Shown here: positions 16,444-25,508 of the stretch, piece by piece
Position numbering within the stretch: the first letter of the stretch is position 1
How the letters are laid out: each line of letters starts with the position of its first letter
DNA from: Spirosoma spitsbergense DSM 19989
Lineage (GTDB): Bacteria; Bacteroidota; Bacteroidia; Cytophagales; Spirosomataceae
Assembly (NCBI RefSeq): GCF_000374085.1
Contig: NZ_KB893585.1
Coordinates: 1-41,161, forward strand
Length of the DNA stretch: 41,161 nt
Direction of reading: 5' to 3'
The notes under the pieces: generated by a model
Seen by the model: only the letters and a program-made list of their open reading frames with translations
What the model was told of the DNA's origin: nothing
Databases searched by the model: none
Position numbers and translations under genes: made by a program

Positions 16444-17697
16444 CTATTGGGTGAGGACTGGCTGTGGTGGGGCTGGGTCGGTAAGCGGGGGGAATTCGCC
16501 GGAAAACGCCTGCTCCATTTTCGCCCGGTCGAATGCCTTCTCGTTGTTGGCCAGAAAAATCGTTGCCACGCCGTTGCCAATAAAGTTGGTAATGGAGCGC
16601 GCTTCGGACATGAACCGGTCGACGCCCAGCAGCAGGGCCAGCCCTTCGATGGGAATGACCCGAACAGCCGTCAGGGTGCTGGCCAGTACCACAAAACCGC
16701 TGCCCGTCACACCCGCAGCTCCCTTGGAAGTGACCATCAGGATACCAATAATTGTCAGAATCTGCGACAGGGTTAGTTCAACGCCGAAAACCTGCGCCAG
16801 AAACAGCGTTGCCAGCGACAGATAAATCGTGGTGCCATCCAGATTGAACGAATACCCCGCCGGAACGACCAGACCGACTACCGGTTTGGCGCAGCCCATT
16901 CGCTCCAGCTTTTCCATCAGGGCAGGCAGGGCCGCTTCGGAGGAGGACGTACCCAGCACAATCAGTAACTCTTCCCGGATGTATTTCAGGAACGACCATA
17001 AACTAACCTTGTAATACCGGAGCAACGCATTCAGCACAATGAACACAAACAGAAACATGGTGGCGTAGACCGTTGTCATCAGTTTGGCCAGGGGCAACAA
17101 CGTGGCGATACCATATTTGCCAATGGTGTAAGCCATTCCCCCAAACGCGCCGATGGGGGCAAAGCGCATCACCAGGTGCAGGCCCCTGAACACCCATTTC
17201 GACGCTACCGAAAACCAGTTTAGCACCTTTTCTTTCCCTGCATACCGGCTCAGAAAAATACCGACGAAAATAGAGACAATGAGCACCTGAAGCGTAAGAT
17301 TGTCGGCCACAAACTTCCACCACGAGAATTCTTCTGCGCGCTGGGTGTACTGCCCGATAGCTCCGTTGTTGAGGTTACCCGTCGCTACGCCATCGCCCGG
17401 CCGGATAATGTTGGCCACCAGCACACCAATAAGCAGGGCGGCCGTGGTGACGATTTCGAAGTAGAGCAACGCTTTGCCGCCCACACGTCCCACTTTTTTC
17501 AGGTCGCCCATGTTGCTGATACCCAGCGTAATGGTCAGAAAAATAATGGGGTTGATGAAGAGCTTGACAACGTTGATGAACCACTTACCCAGAAACTCCA
17601 TCTGAACGGCCGTTTCTGGTGCAAAATGACCCAGGAGTGCGCCCGAAATAATGGCAGTGAGTACCCAGAAGGTGAGGTTGGTGACGATCTTTTTCAT
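16444..17697 (-). CDS. Dicarboxylate/amino acid:cation symporter (DctA/GltP family)
   Basis: 417 residues from the ATG at 17697 (MKKIVTNLTFW), preferred over an in-frame start 23 codons upstream that would overlap the AEC gene. Eight or so membrane segments. Family signatures are the serine-rich hairpin LGTSSSEAALPALMEKLERMG region and NLDGTTIYLSLATLFLAQ, both contributing to substrate and cation binding. Import of C4-dicarboxylates or acidic amino acids is expected; the exact substrate cannot be read. It starts 7 nt after the AEC carrier gene on the same strand, so the two are almost certainly cotranscribed. Confidence 0.92.
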   Translation of the reverse strand: MKKIVTNLTFWVLTAIISGALLGHFAPETAVQMEFLGKWFINVVKLFINPIIFLTITLGISNMGDLKKVGRVGGKALLYFEIVTTAALLIGVLVANIIRPGDGVATGNLNNGAIGQYTQRAEEFSWWKFVADNLTLQVLIVSIFVGIFLSRYAGKEKVLNWFSVASKWVFRGLHLVMRFAPIGAFGGMAYTIGKYGIATLLPLAKLMTTVYATMFLFVFIVLNALLRYYKVSLWSFLKYIREELLIVLGTSSSEAALPALMEKLERMGCAKPVVGLVVPAGYSFNLDGTTIYLSLATLFLAQVFGVELTLSQILTIIGILMVTSKGAAGVTGSGFVVLASTLTAVRVIPIEGLALLLGVDRFMSEARSITNFIGNGVATIFLANNEKAFDRAKMEQAFSGEFPPLTDPAPPQPVLTQ

Positions 17698-17704
17698 GTT
17701 CAGG

Positions 17705-18625
17705 TCAATGTAAGAAGTGATACAGTAAAAACAAAACGGGTAGCGAAAGCGGGATGCCAATCCCAATCATTTGTGAAGCCAGCACCGAATTTAACTTGTA
17801 CCGGCTGACCAGCACGGCCGTTGTATTCATCGGCCCTATGGCAGCACCGAGAATGCACAGGTCGGCTACGTAATCCTGACGGCCCAGCCATAGTCGTAAC
17901 ACACCCAGCACCAGCAGGGGAGCCAGAATCAGTTTATAAAACAGGCCGAGTGTCAGGCTGGAGCGCTGTCCGGGTTCTACGCGTAACCGCAACTGCAGCC
18001 CGACCGTAAGCATCGCCAGCACCGAGAAAGGACTGCTAACCCGCTCCAGCACATCGTGCACCAGTGCCGGGTGGCGATAACCGGCCAGGTTGGCCACCAG
18101 CGCAACGACAAATACCGGGAATGGTAGAAACCTCACCATGTTACCCATCAGTATCCGGGCCGACGGGTGTTGGGTTGTGTGCCAGGAGGCTACCACCACG
18201 CCTAGTGTCATGACCACCAGAAACGTCCCCGCCTGACTCATCATCAGTCCGATGGCCAGCCCGGCCTTACCGTAAAGCAATTCGAAGACAGGAAAACCAA
18301 CAAACGAAATACTACTGATACCGCCCGTTAGTTGCAGCGTACCCAGCGTGCGGGCATCCGGTATGGGACCAGATAAGCCCCCCAGTTTCGCCACTAAACT
18401 AAAGAACAGCAGGCCGCCCAGAAAGACCAGCCAGGGAATGAGCACGGGAAGCCAGAACGCCCGTGTGAGGTGAATATCGGGGATGTACAGAAGGATCAGC
18501 GCCGGAATGAAGACTGTTACCAGCAACTGATTGATGGTGAGGTGAGTATCAGCCGGTACAACCCGCCAGTAACGCAGGGCAGCACCCAGTAACAAACAAA
18601 CCAGCAACAGGGCCAGGTTGGCCAT
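17705..18625 (-). CDS. AEC-family (auxin efflux carrier type) transporter
   Basis: 306 residues with about ten membrane segments, matching the AEC/BART fold. Typical features are an early proline-containing helix (NQLLVTVFIPALILLYI), a glycine-rich crossing region (SFVGFPVFELLYGKAGLAIG) and the C-terminal AIGPMNTTAVLVSRYKLN. Bacterial members carry malate, malonate and related carboxylates, which fits the DctA-type gene 7 nt downstream. The two may work as exporter and importer of organic acids, an inference from adjacency. Confidence 0.9.
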   Translation of the reverse strand: MANLALLLVCLLLGAALRYWRVVPADTHLTINQLLVTVFIPALILLYIPDIHLTRAFWLPVLIPWLVFLGGLLFFSLVAKLGGLSGPIPDARTLGTLQLTGGISSISFVGFPVFELLYGKAGLAIGLMMSQAGTFLVVMTLGVVVASWHTTQHPSARILMGNMVRFLPFPVFVVALVANLAGYRHPALVHDVLERVSSPFSVLAMLTVGLQLRLRVEPGQRSSLTLGLFYKLILAPLLVLGVLRLWLGRQDYVADLCILGAAIGPMNTTAVLVSRYKLNSVLASQMIGIGIPLSLPVLFLLYHFLH

Positions 18626-18841
18626 AACAGACGTTGGGGAAATAAGGATCGGTGTGGGCTATAGTAACCTGCACCGCTCCCTCAAAACTAAAAATTGATC
18701 AGCAAATTACCGTAATAATACGTACTATAAAACCGAAAATACCGGTTAAATCCAGCTATATAGTCTATTTGGACACCGTGAAAAACTATCCCTGTAATTC
18801 TGACGTTTATAGGAATGATTAAACAAACAAACTTTGCAATC

Positions 18842-19375
18842 ATGAAAAATTTAATTGCAGCATTCACTTTATTCGTAACGGTGGTTTCATTCGCACAGGC
18901 GCAGGACAAAAAAGCACCAGCAAGTCCGAAAGTAACCGTTGAAAGCCCCGACAAAAATATTCAGGTTGTTTACGGACAGCCCTCTAAGAAAGGCCGGGTT
19001 ATCTTTGGTCCCGAAGGGTCGGCCAGTCTGGAGAAGTACGGGAAAGTGTGGCGTACCGGTGCCAATAACGCCACCGAAGTAACCTTCAAGAACGACGTTA
19101 TGTTCGGTGGTAAAATGGTAAAAGCGGGTACTTATACCCTGTACACTATTCCCGGCGAAAAAGAGTGGAGTGTTATCCTGAACAGCACGCTGGGTCAGTG
19201 GGGTGCCTTTGATTACGACAAGATCAAGGGAGCCGATGTAGCCATGATAAAAGTGCCTGTTTCGGCCACCAAGACACCCATTGAAAAACTGACCATCACC
19301 CCCGCCAACAACAGCATCGCTATTGCTTGGGATAACATGACCATTTCGGTTCCGGTCATGAAGCACGGTTCGTAA
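18842..19375 (+). CDS. DUF2911 exported protein
   Basis: 177 residues from the ATG at 18842, which starts a clean signal peptide (MKNLIAAFTLFVTVVSFAQA, cleaved after AQA). An in-frame start nine codons earlier would weaken it. The mature part shows the DUF2911 pattern: VWRTGANNATEVTF, then KAGTYTLYTIPGEKEWSVIL, then NNSIAIAWDNMTISVPV. The domain is common and often multi-copy in Bacteroidota, secreted, with no known activity. It stands alone with its own terminator. Confidence 0.9.
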   Translation: MKNLIAAFTLFVTVVSFAQAQDKKAPASPKVTVESPDKNIQVVYGQPSKKGRVIFGPEGSASLEKYGKVWRTGANNATEVTFKNDVMFGGKMVKAGTYTLYTIPGEKEWSVILNSTLGQWGAFDYDKIKGADVAMIKVPVSATKTPIEKLTITPANNSIAIAWDNMTISVPVMKHGS

Positions 19376-19403
19376 TACGCATTCAATTAAAGTAATTTCC
19401 AGG

Positions 19404-19443
19404 AGCGAAACCCGGTCTATCTGGCCGGGTTTCGCTTTTTTTA
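19404..19443 (+). terminator. Rho-independent terminator of the DUF2911 gene
   Basis: A 12-bp stem (19404-19415 with 19425-19436) is followed by a run of T up to about 19442. Confidence 0.92.
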
Positions 19444-19615
19444 TGTCATGTTCAAATGGGGTGAAAACGGGTATTGAAAGACAAAAAATTCGTTAGAACG
19501 GGCCACAAACGATAAAAATAGGGGTGATATTGACCGTCAGTGAAAAAAAATGTTGTAAGTGGTTAACAAACAAATGATTATATCGTTATTTGCAATATGA
19601 CTTATCGGATGCTGC

Positions 19616-20488
19616 ATGATGAAACATTACTTACTGTATATACTAATCGGTTTGGCTGTAATACCCGCCAGTGGTCAGGGAGTTACGGACTATTATCAGG
19701 TTACTCAGAACCGCCAGCAGTATAAGCGGCTACAGAGTCGGTATGGTGGTCCGCAGATTCGTGATCGCTGGTATGTTGCCCTTGACGGCTTCATCAAAAC
19801 AGACCGTGCCCAGCTTAACAACGCCTATGATGGCCTGATTGAAACTAACGCAGTTGGTAAGGCAAGCTGGGGGGTTACTGTCGGCTGGGCTCACCGAGAA
19901 AAGTGGGCTGTTGAAGGAAGCTACGCCCGGATTCCCATTCATACGCAACTGGCCATTTCCCAAACCAATCCACCGATTACGGCACGGTATACTAATGAGC
20001 GCAATGCCTTTACGCTACGCGCAAAGCGTCTTGTACTGTCAACCAGTAAGCCCTGGCTCCGATCGGGTTTCTGGGTTAGTGGCGGCATGTGGATGCTACC
20101 CGGCAATAACCAGCCAGCGAATAGTTTCTCCGCCAGCGGTTACCGGTACCAGTCCCAATGGGAAACGCACGAACCGTTTCATTTAACCAGTCAGACAACA
20201 GTTCAGTCGCAAACAGCCGCCTTAGCCGAGTTAGGCATTGAGTATAACGTACGGCTCAGTAATGCGGTTGATTTAGGAATGTCGGTTCGTAAGCTCTGGG
20301 GCCTGACTAATGCAGTAACGACTAATGCGACGTATACGGCACTCCGTGAAGCACCACAAATGGCTACCTTACAGGGAACAGGTTCTGGCATGAGCTATGG
20401 CGTTACACTCCGCTACTCCTTTTCTACCCAGCGTAATCAGACTAAGATACTGAACGTGCAGGGGAAAAGCCGTTTAGGTTTCCAGTAA
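19616..20488 (+). CDS. Exported protein, probable outer-membrane beta-barrel
   Basis: 290 residues with a signal peptide (MMKHYLLYILIGLAVIPASG). The mature part has many alternating aromatic strands, for example WYVALDGFIKTDRAQLNN, SWGVTVGWAHREKWAVEGSY and GMSYGVTLRYSFS, as expected for an outer-membrane barrel of the OmpA-like or conserved Bacteroidota porin-like kind. It does not end in the typical terminal Phe/Trp (it ends RLGFQ). I do not recognise a specific family. Convergent terminator follows. Confidence 0.6.
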   Translation: MMKHYLLYILIGLAVIPASGQGVTDYYQVTQNRQQYKRLQSRYGGPQIRDRWYVALDGFIKTDRAQLNNAYDGLIETNAVGKASWGVTVGWAHREKWAVEGSYARIPIHTQLAISQTNPPITARYTNERNAFTLRAKRLVLSTSKPWLRSGFWVSGGMWMLPGNNQPANSFSASGYRYQSQWETHEPFHLTSQTTVQSQTAALAELGIEYNVRLSNAVDLGMSVRKLWGLTNAVTTNATYTALREAPQMATLQGTGSGMSYGVTLRYSFSTQRNQTKILNVQGKSRLGFQ

Positions 20489-20536
20489 CTATACGCCTAA
20501 AGACAAGACAAACTTTTTGATACGATTATAGCAAAC

Positions 20537-20593
20537 CCAACTAAAAACAGAGCCAGTACCCGAATTTCGGGTACTGGCTCTGTTTTTAGTTGG
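20537..20593. terminator. Long bidirectional terminator
   Basis: Arms of 28 nt (20537-20564 and 20566-20593) are perfectly complementary around a single central T. T-runs occur inside the stem on both strands (AAAAACAG/CTGTTTTT). Lies between the convergent barrel and DUF4174 genes. Confidence 0.9.
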
Positions 20594-20687
20594 TAGCATA
20601 TCGGTTTTCACCTTTCGCTTATGATTGGAGCGTTCATCGTTTATGGTCCTGATGTGGAGCCGTATCCACAAAGACTCAAACCATAAA

Positions 20688-21125
20688 CTAGTTTTTCATC
20701 TCCTGCCTGCGCATGGGCATTTTGTCAATCAGTCCAAAAAGATCTTTGGTTGAAACCGGCTTTTTGTAGGTTTCTTTTACCCCCCCATCTTTGCCAATGA
20801 GCCAGGCCACAAACTCGGTGGAAGGATTTAGTTTGTAGTCGTGCATAAGAAACTGACGGTCTGGTTCCGGCACCTCAGAAGCGATCAATACAATCACATC
20901 CAGGTCGCGATCGGCCAATCCGGCTTTATCTTCATTCAGGCTCTCCTGTTGCTCGATGGTGTAATGCTGGGCATCGTCACGCCCGTAAACAAGTAATACA
21001 CGCCGTTTGTCTTTCTTCTCGTGTAACATCGCTTTGAGCGATTTCTGTTGATTCGCTATACTTTCCATAGTAAGGGTAAGCCCCATTAGCAGGGCTATCA
21101 GAGATATGAACCAGTGATTTTGCAT
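20688..21125 (-). CDS. DUF4174 exported protein
   Basis: 145 residues from the ATG at 21125, where a hydrophobic signal segment (WFISLIALLMGLTLTMESIA) follows; an in-frame GTG seven codons upstream is the alternative. The mature part shows the DUF4174 pattern: RVLLVYGRDDAQ, GLADRDLDVIVLI, AWLIGKDGGVKETY and the closing LIDKMPMRRQEM. The fold is thioredoxin-like without the CxxC cysteines, and no activity is known. It is often found as a single secreted gene in Bacteroidota and Proteobacteria. Confidence 0.85.
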   Translation of the reverse strand: MQNHWFISLIALLMGLTLTMESIANQQKSLKAMLHEKKDKRRVLLVYGRDDAQHYTIEQQESLNEDKAGLADRDLDVIVLIASEVPEPDRQFLMHDYKLNPSTEFVAWLIGKDGGVKETYKKPVSTKDLFGLIDKMPMRRQEMKN

Positions 21126-21448
21126 AGTGTTTCGGATTCGATTCACTCCTGTTAACGATATGTGTACAGGATGGGTTTGCCGGTTTTGGCACCAATGGTA
21201 CAGGGCTACAGCCTATTGCCGCCCCAATGCATGTATACTAGCTGACAATAACGCAGGAAATCCGGTTGTGCTCAATAGGAGTATCAGCATTGAACAGTGC
21301 CTGACACCTACTACCTACTCAGGCTCGATTCTCACCTGTCCCAAATTTAGTAGTATTTGACTCAAATTTGAACGTCTTTCCGGCCAGCGACAGTGACCTT
21401 TGAATCGTTCAAAGCGGACAAAGAATGTACCTTTAGCTTACAGAAGTC
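21126..21448. other. Gene-free gap
   Basis: No coding signal seen. A small imperfect palindrome built on CAAATTT (21342-21348) and AAATTTG (21364-21370) lies about 80 nt before the next gene and may be an operator. A TACCTTTA at 21428-21435 is a near match to the -7 box. Confidence 0.4.
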
Positions 21449-21697
21449 ATGAAAACGTTCTCACTTTCCCAGACCATCTCCCGTTATTTTCTGTTAACGC
21501 TTGTTGCTTCTTCCCTTGGTAATTTACTGGCTTGCCAATCCGATACGATCGAACCAAAGCCACAGAGTGCGCCCGAGATAGTTCATATTATTAACCAGGA
21601 TTCACACGCTGTTCCCCGGCCTTATGTTGATAGAAGCGTAAGCGATTCAACCAAAAGGATCGATCCCCAGCCCCGTCCGGAAATACAGGACCAGTAA
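21449..21697 (+). CDS. Small lipoprotein of unknown function
   Basis: 82 residues. The signal segment (YFLLTLVASSLGNLLAC) ends in a lipobox with Cys at about residue 29. The remaining ~53 residues are Pro-, Asp- and Arg-rich (EPKPQSAPEIVHI, RIDPQPRPEIQDQ) and probably unstructured. No family recognised. It is convergent with the histidine kinase gene. Confidence 0.6.
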   Translation: MKTFSLSQTISRYFLLTLVASSLGNLLACQSDTIEPKPQSAPEIVHIINQDSHAVPRPYVDRSVSDSTKRIDPQPRPEIQDQ

Positions 21698-21851
21698 CAG
21701 ACGTCAATGGCTGATATACTCCGTTAGTTCATAGTAAGTACTTCATGGACAGAGATTTATAGTTTACGCCCCTAACTCCATAGGACAATACCACCATCAT
21801 CGCTCTGCGGCTTATGGGGTAACAATGACAGGGCAGTGTTTGTATGAACGG

Positions 21852-23735
21852 TTAGACAACATTTGCTGTAGCGGGATAGGGAATCTCCAGAATGACCAGC
21901 GTGCCGGCTGTGCTAACATGGTGCCATAATGTAGCGCCGATGTACTCGGCCCGTAAGCGGTTGTTCTTTAGCCCAATACCTTGTGTTTTGTGGCGTGGTG
22001 GGTTAACCTGATTACCCATTCCGTCGTCATCTACCGTTATGGAAAGTCGGTTGTCCAGGTACAGTAGCTGGACCGAAGCCCGGCTGGCCTGCGCGTGTTT
22101 ATGGATGTTATGCACCAATTCCGATACAATTCGATAGGTGTTCAGTTCCGTGTCAAGTGGTAATTTTTGCTCTGTTCCCGATACGATAAAAGAGAAGTGA
22201 GTAGGTTGAGCAGGTTGGCTGCCAACGAGTTGCTCGAGCGCGTGGCGAAGACCAATCCGGGGAAATTCGGGTGGCATCAGGTTATGGGCAATGCGCCGTA
22301 GATCGTCACTACTTTTTTGGGTGAGGGGAATAAGCAAATCAATCTGTTCGGTCATCAGCGCACTGGGCAAATACTGGTACAGGTCGGAGATGCGCCGACT
22401 CAGGGTAGCCAGTGTACCACCCAGATCATCATGCAGGTCGGCGGCAATGCGTTGCCGTTCCGATTCCTGGGTCTGAATCAGAGCCGCCTGTAGGGTACGG
22501 TTCTGAACTTCGAGTTGCTGACGGGCCAGTTGCAGTAGTTTCCGGCGGTAGAGCCACCCAGCAGATAGTATCGCCAACTCGGCCAGCAGCGCGATACGCA
22601 GGGCCACCATATCGGGCAGGGGATTTCGCATCAGGCCCAGGTTGATGAGAAACGAGTTGACCGCAAAGAAAATCAGCAGCGTCGATACAGCCCCGATCAA
22701 CAGCCATACCAACTGGTTCCGGCGTCTGACGGCATCCACAACGTAGCGTAGCCAGATAATGCCGTAGCCGCTAAAACCAGCGTACCCAATTACATAGGCC
22801 GTTTTTACGATGTACTGCTGCTCCTGGCGTTGCGCCCACTGCGCCAGGAGCGTAGCCCCGGCAATAACCAGCATCGGGAGCAATTCCGGCCATCGGTACA
22901 GTACCTGGTCCTGCTGGCCGGAAACCCTCAGAAACCGTCTGCTAAACAGACAAAAAGCTCCAAATCCGATGTTTAGCCAGTGTACGATGCTGGTAATACT
23001 ATCAAATCCTGCCAATGAATCGGGTAAAAAGGCACCCCATCCATCGTTGAGCAGGGCGTAGGCCGACAGGCAAATGACGTAGCAGGCGTAGAGCAGGTAC
23101 ACCGTTCGCTGGTAAAAGAAGAACCCGATGAGTACCCCGCCCAAAATGGAAAGGACAACCCCCGCGAATATCGCCCAGCCCCAGATGTCTCGTTGCTGAG
23201 CCGTCAGGAAGTAGCGGGGTGACCATAGCCTGACGTCGAATTTCATAGCGTCGCCCGGTATAACCTGCCCCCTGATCCAGACCGTGGTAGTCTGGTGGGC
23301 GGGGAGGTTCAGCGCGTACAGGAAGTAATGATGGTTGACGGGGGACAGGTGGGTGGCTTGTTGCCGGTAGGTAGCCGGTCCCCGGACGGGAACGGGCGGG
23401 GTATGGGCCTGAGCAGTCCATACCGATAACGAGTCCAGAAAGTGCGTTGTCAGTTCTAGCCAGACCGTTCGGGCGGATTCACTGCGGACCGTAAACCGCG
23501 CCCAGCCCACAAAATGAAGACGCCCGTAATTGATACTTTCGACCGGCTCCCACTGGGCTGGATCAATGGGTAGCGCAGCGGGAGACTTTATGGCCTGAAC
23601 CGGCTGGGGAAGTTGGTGTAAAAACGGATTTTTGAGCGTAACGACTTTGAAATCAGGCTGTATTTTATACGCAGCCTGCGCCATGCCGTTGGCAGGAAGA
23701 AGTAAAAAGCAGGCTAATTGCCAGAGGGTCTTCAT
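21852..23735 (-). CDS. 7TMR-DISM sensor histidine kinase (NarL/DesK-type core)
   Basis: 627 residues from the ATG at 23735, before the signal peptide MKTLWQLACFLLLPANGMAQ; an upstream in-frame start would spoil it. The extracellular 7TMR-DISMED2-like sensor (about 40-170, with GRLHFVGWARFTV) is followed by a 7TM DISM region (about 182-395), a coiled linker (400-425), a HisKA_3 phosphoacceptor with His435 (ERQRIAADLHDDLGG) and a HATPase (SELVHNIHKHA, DDDGMG). Such kinases dimerise, autophosphorylate on His and signal to a NarL-type response regulator; none lies beside it here. The ligand is probably a carbohydrate or other extracellular cue, by family only. Confidence 0.9.
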   Translation of the reverse strand: MKTLWQLACFLLLPANGMAQAAYKIQPDFKVVTLKNPFLHQLPQPVQAIKSPAALPIDPAQWEPVESINYGRLHFVGWARFTVRSESARTVWLELTTHFLDSLSVWTAQAHTPPVPVRGPATYRQQATHLSPVNHHYFLYALNLPAHQTTTVWIRGQVIPGDAMKFDVRLWSPRYFLTAQQRDIWGWAIFAGVVLSILGGVLIGFFFYQRTVYLLYACYVICLSAYALLNDGWGAFLPDSLAGFDSITSIVHWLNIGFGAFCLFSRRFLRVSGQQDQVLYRWPELLPMLVIAGATLLAQWAQRQEQQYIVKTAYVIGYAGFSGYGIIWLRYVVDAVRRRNQLVWLLIGAVSTLLIFFAVNSFLINLGLMRNPLPDMVALRIALLAELAILSAGWLYRRKLLQLARQQLEVQNRTLQAALIQTQESERQRIAADLHDDLGGTLATLSRRISDLYQYLPSALMTEQIDLLIPLTQKSSDDLRRIAHNLMPPEFPRIGLRHALEQLVGSQPAQPTHFSFIVSGTEQKLPLDTELNTYRIVSELVHNIHKHAQASRASVQLLYLDNRLSITVDDDGMGNQVNPPRHKTQGIGLKNNRLRAEYIGATLWHHVSTAGTLVILEIPYPATANVV

Positions 23736-24171
23736 AGAAAAAATACCGTTATGTGGTGCGAATTGATACAAAGAACGGTAATGAATGCCGGTTTAAAAAT
23801 ACCCCGAAAGGGGTATGGTAATGGCTAATAAAGCTGATTACTTTTGGTAGCTAAACCGCCTGGTACATTCAACTGGGCTATCCGTTTAATAGGGCCATTG
23901 CATGAAAGTGGTAGTTAGCTATCGAAAGTGATTCGCACGTAAAGAATTGATTGTTTTCATGTCAAATCAGGTCGTTTTCAATGCTAGTTAAATCGCCATA
24001 AAACGGTATAGTACCATGCTTTCTTAGAAATATTATTTGTGTAATTGCCCTATCCGTTTAAAGCATCACATCATTATGCGATGGTACCGTAAGGGGGCAG
24101 AATTTATCTTTGTCTTTAAGTAAACTGGGAAGTTAGGAAAACCTGCACCAAAAACTCAGGTAGTTTAATAG
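23736..24171. other. Gene-free gap with hairpin and direct repeat
   Basis: No gene seen. It holds a symmetric hairpin (ATACCCC/GGGGTAT around GAAA, 23799-23816) 65 nt upstream of the kinase start. The 12-mer CTATCCGTTTAA occurs twice in direct orientation (23878-23889 and 24050-24061). A -7-like TATCTTTG lies at 24105-24112. These may be binding sites for the kinase and the barrel gene, without proof. Confidence 0.5.
24105..24112 (+). promoter_or_regulatory. -7-like box in front of the decayed barrel gene
   Basis: TATCTTTG fits TAnnTTTG. No matching -33 TTTG is present at the right distance. Confidence 0.35.
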
Positions 24172-24816
24172 GCCAGCCGACTCGATGGGCCAACGTACAG
24201 TCCGAAAAAATCAGACGTCTTCGTCATTATCTACAAAGACGGCACCCGCGAGAAGTTCAATGAAGCCATTGCCAAACCTGCTTCGGTACCCACATCGTCT
24301 TACGTTCAGCAACCTGCCGTTCGATCCGATCCATCGGCCTACACGGCTCCGTCAACACCTGTATCCGATGAGTCGGCTGTAAAGCGCACAGGCTGGATGT
24401 GGAATGTAGGTTATACAACGCCCAGTTCGGCATTTGCCGAAGCAAACGGCATCACGTATGGGTCGGGTTATTATTTTCTGGGTCCCGGCCGAATGGGGGG
24501 CATTGTGCTGGATGTCGATATTATGAATTACTTCGGACAGTCGGCCCCCAACTACGGGATTCTTACCGCCAATGGTTTGTTTCGTTTTTCTAGAACATCC
24601 AGTTTCTACGTAGGAGGAGGGCTGGGCTATGCCACCGTATCGGTTAAAATAAAAGACTAGTACGGACTGGAAAAATCGTTTTCGTCGGGCGATCTGGGCG
24701 GGAAAGCCTTTCTGGGAGTGGGCGCTTTCCGGATGGCTATCGTCTGGCCGTCGTTAGGAAGCACCCATGGAGGAGGATTGCTCACTATTGGTCTGTGCTC
24801 CAATCCATTCCGTTGA
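24172..24816 (+). pseudogene. Outer-membrane protein, truncated and interrupted
   Basis: One frame is open from 24172 (after in-frame TAA and TAG) through SDVFVIIYKDGTREKFNEAI, a Pro/Ser linker, and beta-barrel-like strands GWMWNVGYTTPSSAFAEANG, GGIVLDVDIMNYFGQ and FYVGGGLGYATVSVKI. An in-frame TAG stops it at 24658-24660. The same frame then carries on as YGLEKSFSSGDLGGKAFLGV and ends at 24814-24816 (IGLCSNPFR). There is no start with a signal peptide at the 5' side, so the N-terminus is also lost. A shorter product could start at the ATG at 24397, but would lack an export signal. Best read as a dead gene. Confidence 0.7.
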
Positions 24817-24886
24817 TTTATCCACATTCCCCTGTATCTGTTCATGCATTTCTTTTTCACTATCCACAAAAAACCATTTATTGACC

Positions 24887-25351
24887 ATGAAAACGAACCG
24901 TATTTTTTCGATTGTCAACACCGGTGTTACCCTCGCTGCCTGCCTTTTTCTCGTGAGTCCTACCCAGGCTCAGACCTTCAACCGGGCCAGGCAATTGACC
25001 GAAGTCCCTAAAATATTCGAGGCTTTAATTTATCCGGTAGCCAACCGTCCCCAGACTATTCGGATCAATTTTGATAATCCTATCGGTAAGGCAGTGCGGG
25101 TAATGATCCGGAACGAAAGCGGTAACCTTGTGTACGACGAGTACAAAAACGTAGTGGCCAGTCGGGAGTATTATGATTTATCACCGCTGCCAGTCGGCAA
25201 CTATACGGTTGATCTGACAACTACGGGTAGTCACGTGGTGAAACCGTTTACCATTGAAGCCTCCCAGGCTGGCGCTATCTCGATGGACAACCAGACGGAG
25301 CGCGTTATCTCCGAAGTTCCAACCCGGAAACAATTGGTCGTTAGGAAATAA
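24887..25351 (+). CDS. Exported protein with T9SS-sorting-like beta domain
   Basis: 154 residues from the ATG at 24887, which opens a signal peptide (MKTNRIFSIVNTGVTLAACL, cleaved after TQAQ). Earlier in-frame starts would give a long unlikely leader. The mature part reads KAVRVMIRNESGNLVYDEY, LSPLPVGNYTVDLTTTG and KPFTIEA, resembling the Por secretion/T9SS type A beta-fold or DUF3244-like modules that read VYNxxGxLV and LxxGxYxL. No enzymatic motif. Function unknown. Confidence 0.65.
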   Translation: MKTNRIFSIVNTGVTLAACLFLVSPTQAQTFNRARQLTEVPKIFEALIYPVANRPQTIRINFDNPIGKAVRVMIRNESGNLVYDEYKNVVASREYYDLSPLPVGNYTVDLTTTGSHVVKPFTIEASQAGAISMDNQTERVISEVPTRKQLVVRK

Positions 25352-25421
25352 CCATGCTCAGGCCGCTGGTAAACGGGGGGCTGGTTCATACTGTCAACCG
25401 GGGTCTTCTTACCCATATCAC

Positions 25422-25492
25422 CAATCGGGGCTATTGAATAGCGTAGGGGTAACATCACTTACCACTACGTTATTCGGTAGCCCCATCGGTAT
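25422..25492. terminator. Weak convergent stem
   Basis: ACCAATCGGGGCTATTG near 25422 and GGTAGCCCCATCGGT near 25478 are imperfectly complementary around 40 nt. They lie between two convergent genes. No T-tract. Confidence 0.3.
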
Positions 25493-25508
25493 ACGATGGA
25501 TCAGTACG

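Noticed and set aside
24767..24886. An earlier in-frame start for the exported protein at 24887
   Set aside because: It would add 40 residues of unlikely composition before a perfect signal peptide and overlap the decayed barrel gene.
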